From contig CAWUIB010000001.1 of NCBI GenBank assembly GCA_963922335.1, positions 310,001 through 374,000 of the forward strand: DNA of 64,000 nt, written 5' to 3'. Position 1 is the first letter of the stretch. Every line of letters starts with the position of its first letter. Shown piece after piece: positions 61,501 through 64,000 of the stretch. The DNA is from CALBPI01 sp963922335 (lineage in GTDB: Bacteria > Pseudomonadota > Gammaproteobacteria > Steroidobacterales > Woeseiaceae). The position numbers and the translations under genes were made by a program. Under the pieces are notes generated by a model. It was not told the origin of the DNA. It saw only the letters and a program-made list of their open reading frames with translations, and ran no database searches.

Positions 61501-61695
61501 TCGGGTGATCTGTCGCTCGGTTTCCTTAGGCGTAGAACCGTCGTACGGAATGTTGACGAAGAACCCGGGAATATCGATGTCCGGCGTCTCTTCAAGCGGC
61601 AACAAGCGCGAGGAGATCAGACCAACGGCGAGTAATGCCGCAAACACCATGCACACGGTCACCGGCCTGCGTAATGAAAACTCTGTGTGCTTCAT
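58597..61695 (-). CDS. RND efflux transporter permease, second of a tandem pair
   Basis: A 1032-residue inner membrane transporter of the HAE1/AcrB superfamily with 12 expected spans and two large periplasmic loops. GMLVDNSVVVTESIFRY marks span 4 and VVNNGIVLVDHINNLR span 10. AcrB has Asp-Asp in span 4 and a Lys in span 10; here they read Asp-Asn and Asn, as in the VDN/VNN branch of the family. The start overlaps the stop of the upstream permease (ATGA), which implies a coupled, perhaps heteromeric, pair. The membrane fusion protein is not in the window. Confidence 0.93.
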   Translation of the reverse strand: MKHTEFSLRRPVTVCMVFAALLAVGLISSRLLPLEETPDIDIPGFFVNIPYDGSTPKETERQITRPAEEALATLPGVRDMYSGSRESGAEIWMQYGFNSNARTAAVEARVKLDAIRDQLPTDLERIQVFSGSINDRPIMQLRVSSDRDLSDAWDLLNTQVKRRLERLPGVSQVEIQGVEPPEVRLRLDASRVAAHGVDINELANLLRRGNFAVSAGQITAGNERWTLRPNGEFKSLDDIRNLVIDDRNLRLRDVANVSMTSQERNYGRHLDGNYAIGISVSRASGYNMVEVADRVIEEIEAIGKTPAMAGIEIFSLDNQADSVRQSLRDLVSSGLIGALLAVVVLYFFLRHMATTLIVTLSVPLSLIITLGAMYFSGLTLNVLTLMGLMLAIGMLVDNSVVVTESIFRYRQEDDTDPTGATMKGVREVGLAVIASTVTSICVFAPLIFSQESEEGVFLRHVAITISVAILCSLIIAQTLIPLLTSKLKKIPREHTGKLIPAVARRYGALLSWITNARGWKRIIAPTVAIAILISPIIPIQTEMFKMDPFPEEPTRRLFLPFNMNDYYSLDKVEESVNKIEQFLFDNKERFEIRSVYSYWEQGRAETTILLTQGADATLDSRKIMEMILAEKPDIAIGDPAFERSNNGVGEGFSVTLSGESTERLRELTYDAWDVLENIDGLFDFSTDLTAGAREVQIRLDREKAAAIGASAQTVGDAVGIALRGERLREYRSEDGEVLMRLALRDNDRQTVDQLGNLMVPVLSPDGTPGSVPLYQIADLEQTRGARTIQRTNRKTSVSINAAVDPKTNMDELRPKVEAVMNELQLPAGYQWGFGRGFERSEDTKNMMAENILLGVLLIIIVMAAMFESMLYPLSIIMSLFYSMVGVVWFLALTGTPFTFMGMVGTMILIGVVVNNGIVLVDHINNLRREGLPRDQAVVQGSKDRFRPILMTAATTILGLVPLAVGNTVVGSGGPAYYPMARTIIGGLAFSTIVSLVAVPMAYIGLDKFKNWSLGIWRHATRRTVKPEPANAG

Positions 61696-64000
61696 GCGGG
61701 TTGTCCATCCGTTCGCATCATGGGTGTACGTGATGCGTCTGGAGCACGCTCACGCACATCGGCGTCAGTTTTCTTGCGGTCGAGCAGGCTGTACACCACG
61801 GGAATGACAATCAGGGTGAGCAGCGTCGACGTGAGCAGACCGCCGATCACCGTAATCGCCATCGGGGTACGAACCTCGGCGCCCTGGCCGAGTCCGATCG
61901 CCATCGGCAGCAAACCTAGTGCGGTCGTCAGTGTCGTCATCAGGATGGGTCTGAGACGCGTTCGGGCACCCTCGAGGATCGCAGCCTCACGAGGCATGCC
62001 CCCGTTGCGGAGCTGATTGATGGTGTCGATCATCACAATGGCATTGTTCACCACAATGCCTGCCAGCATGATCATGCCGATAAATGCCACGACGTTTACC
62101 GTCGTGCCTGTGATCCAGAGTGCGAGCACTGCGCCGACCATCGCAAGCGGAATGGTGAACAAGATGACAAATGGGTGCGTCAGCGATTCGAACTGGGATG
62201 CCATGACGAGGTAGACCAGAAAGATCGCCAATGCGAGCGTGAACTGCATTGATGTCAATGAGCGCTCCATCTCCTCGCTCTGCCCGAGGACTTCAACCGT
62301 CATGCCCTCCGGCAGAGTGATTTCGTTCAGGCGCGCTTCCAGAGCTTTCGATACCGTTCCGAGGTCACCGCTCGTCAGTGAAGCCGAAACGACCGCCACG
62401 CGCTCCTGGTCAAAGCGGCGAATCTCCGAAGGGCCCGTGGCCAAACGGATGTCGGCGACATCCGTCAATTTGACGGGTCGCGCGCTACCCGGATTGACGA
62501 TCAACTGTCGGACGTCATCGATAGATGCATTCTGCGATTCAACGCTTTTGACAGTCACATCAATTTTGCGATCTCTCCAGCTATACCGCGTCGCGACGTT
62601 GCCGCGGACGCTGGTGACCACGCTGTCAGCGATATCGCGCACCACCAGACCTAAGGAAGCGGCACGTTCCTGATCGAAAGTGATCTGAATCTCCGGGTTG
62701 CCGCCCTCGACGTTGGTACGTACGTCCGCGAATTGCGGATTTGCGGATAGCTCATCCGCAAGTGCTGTTGCGCGTTCGCGGAGTTGGTCAAGATTGTAAC
62801 CACGGTAGACGACCTCGAGCGGCGTACTCAGTGCCAGCAGGGCAGGGCGTTCGAAGTCGTAGGCTAGTCCCGGAATCGTGTCGAGTGAGCGGCGCAGCTT
62901 CTGCATAACGGCGTCCTCGGCAGCACGATCGCTCCCCGGCGCCATCATGATGTTCAGAACGGCGGTATGTTCACCAGCATCCACGGGATTTGCGTCAAGG
63001 CGGTTACCGGTTCCTGTCACCGAGAACGTCCGATCAACTGCATCGATGCTCTTGGTTGCCGCAAACGCCGATGCCACGACATCGTCGGTCTCATCCAACG
63101 GCGTGCCCGGTGCAAGTCTGAGGTTGATCGCGAACTCTCCTTGAGAGAGTTGCGGAATCAGCTCACTGCCGAGCCTGGGTACCAGACTCATGGTCGCAAC
63201 GAACAACGCTACGGACGCCCCACAGACGATGAGGCGGTGGCGCATGGCCCAACGCAGCGCCGGACCGTAGGCGGATGCAAAAACATTGTTGATAGCACCA
63301 AAAACAAACGTGAATATTTTGCCCACAAGGCCGAAGACGAAAGAGATTCCCCTGGCCACCAGAACGAACATGCGAATCGGGAAAGCGATCAGGCGGGCGA
63401 ACCAGCCGGCTTTACCGGTGTCGTGTGATTCGGCGTAGCCCTTGCGTGCCCCCGCAGAAGCCAACATGGGAATCAACAGGACAGCCAGCAGCAGCGAGAA
63501 TGACAATGCAAAAGTGACCGTGAGCGATTGGTCACGGAATAGCTCGCCCGCAATACCGGTGACGAAGACCATCGGGAAGAATACGGCGACGGTGGTCAGT
63601 GTCGCAGCGAATACTGCACCTGCTACCTCGCTGGTGCCGCGTTCTGCAGCTTCCACCATCGCGAATCCTTGTTCTCGTTTGGCGTAAATGTTCTCCAACA
63701 CGACGATCGCGTTGTCGACCAACAAGCCGACCGCCAACGCAATACCGCCAAGCGACATGATATTAAGGCTGAGATCGGTAAGGTTCATCAGCGCGAACGT
63801 GCCAATGACGGATACCGGGATAGTAATGCCGACGATAAAAGTGGCCCGCGCGTTGCCGAGGAAACCATAAAGCACGATAACGGCGAACAGGCCGCCCCAA
63901 ATCGCAGCGGATTTGACGTCATCCACCGCCGAGCGGATGAACTCAGATTGGTCCGCGATTTTTACAAGCTGCAGATTCTCGGGCAGCTGGTCACCAATCG
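61692..64000 (-). CDS. RND efflux transporter permease, first of a tandem pair, N-terminal part missing
   Basis: The frame is open through the right edge, so about 769 C-terminal residues are present and the first 250 or so are outside. It includes span 4 with AVGLLVDNAIVVLENI and span 10 with GIVVNNAIVMIDTINQLRNGG, the same Asp-Asn and Asn pattern as its partner. An insert rich in hydrophobic residues near IAFPIRMFVLVARGISFVF lies before the second half. The reading frame upstream of the internal GTG at 63926 (QSEFIRSAV) matches RND sequence, confirming that this is a truncated gene and not a new start. The substrate is unknown. Confidence 0.92.
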   Translation of the reverse strand, partial: IGDQLPENLQLVKIADQSEFIRSAVDDVKSAAIWGGLFAVIVLYGFLGNARATFIVGITIPVSVIGTFALMNLTDLSLNIMSLGGIALAVGLLVDNAIVVLENIYAKREQGFAMVEAAERGTSEVAGAVFAATLTTVAVFFPMVFVTGIAGELFRDQSLTVTFALSFSLLLAVLLIPMLASAGARKGYAESHDTGKAGWFARLIAFPIRMFVLVARGISFVFGLVGKIFTFVFGAINNVFASAYGPALRWAMRHRLIVCGASVALFVATMSLVPRLGSELIPQLSQGEFAINLRLAPGTPLDETDDVVASAFAATKSIDAVDRTFSVTGTGNRLDANPVDAGEHTAVLNIMMAPGSDRAAEDAVMQKLRRSLDTIPGLAYDFERPALLALSTPLEVVYRGYNLDQLRERATALADELSANPQFADVRTNVEGGNPEIQITFDQERAASLGLVVRDIADSVVTSVRGNVATRYSWRDRKIDVTVKSVESQNASIDDVRQLIVNPGSARPVKLTDVADIRLATGPSEIRRFDQERVAVVSASLTSGDLGTVSKALEARLNEITLPEGMTVEVLGQSEEMERSLTSMQFTLALAIFLVYLVMASQFESLTHPFVILFTIPLAMVGAVLALWITGTTVNVVAFIGMIMLAGIVVNNAIVMIDTINQLRNGGMPREAAILEGARTRLRPILMTTLTTALGLLPMAIGLGQGAEVRTPMAITVIGGLLTSTLLTLIVIPVVYSLLDRKKTDADVRERAPDASRTPMMRTDGQPA

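Noticed and set aside
1..64000. Mobile elements, CRISPR arrays, toxin-antitoxin pairs or phage genes
   Set aside because: None was recognised. Apart from the terminal permease and dehydrogenase genes cut by the window edges, genes are intact and neighbouring codon use looks uniform by eye.

Overview
The window looks like a chromosomal segment of a free-living, non-enteric gammaproteobacterium, moderately GC-rich by eye. The evidence is conserved gene order: xerD-dsbC, queA-tgt-yajC-secD-secF, suhB divergent from trmJ, ndk-rlmN-pilF-rodZ-hisS-yfgM-bamB-der, xseA divergent from guaB-guaA-tadA, ffs-dnaX-ybaB-recR, rsgA divergent from orn, and ppsA divergent from its regulatory kinase gene. A type IV pilus assembly factor, a TonB2-type operon with a TtpC-like protein, a 7Fe ferredoxin of the Azotobacter FdI type and a GlyGly-CTERM-like secreted protein fit a marine or soil heterotroph. 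The order or genus cannot be fixed by eye. No insertion sequence, prophage, integron, CRISPR array, rRNA gene or replication origin was seen, and no gap between genes exceeds about 300 bases.

Region 1-7336 is catabolic. It holds the 5' part of a large NAD-glutamate dehydrogenase gene (cut by the left edge), tryptophan 2,3-dioxygenase, a MarR regulator, the ZapE ATPase, ETF-ubiquinone oxidoreductase, and a thiolase/SDR pair whose SDR resembles 3-hydroxy-2-methylbutyryl-CoA dehydrogenase. Together these suggest amino acid and acyl-CoA oxidation feeding electrons to the quinone pool.

Region 7601-13716 is one eight-gene operon for energised outer-membrane transport: a DUF3450 periplasmic protein, a long TtpC-like proton-channel protein, ExbB, two ExbD, two TonB and a periplasmic TPR protein. 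The tandem ExbD and TonB pairs make it the most unusual system in the window.

Region 13752-25246 carries an acyltransferase, XerD, DsbC, FdxA, a NUDIX hydrolase with an upstream tRNA-Leu(CAA), an ECF sigma factor with a single-span membrane protein and a double-PDZ periplasmic protein, the queuosine genes queA-tgt, and yajC-secD-secF.

Region 25249-36751 starts with suhB/trmJ. It continues with a cut-down Fe-S assembly group (cysteine desulfurase, a probable degenerate IscU-like protein, an IscA-type carrier; no iscR and no canonical iscU). The long ndk-to-der housekeeping run follows, without ispG.

Region 36848-47045 contains a DUF937 protein, a MetX-type acyltransferase beside a cysteine-dioxygenase-like gene, xseA, the guaB-guaA-tadA-GNAT run, a secreted choice-of-anchor-H-like protein and the lytic transglycosylase MltF. 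Region 47051-53535 has the SRP RNA, dnaX-ybaB-recR-HIT, rsgA, and orn followed by three small genes. Region 53550-64000 has ppsA and its regulator, a DUF1249 protein, an unrecognised coiled-coil protein, and two tandem RND efflux permeases, the upstream one cut by the right edge.

Many adjacent genes overlap by ATGA, GTGA or TTGA, which suggests translational coupling. Several regulatory dyads are visible, the clearest being an 18-bp perfect palindrome at the predicted guaB transcription start.
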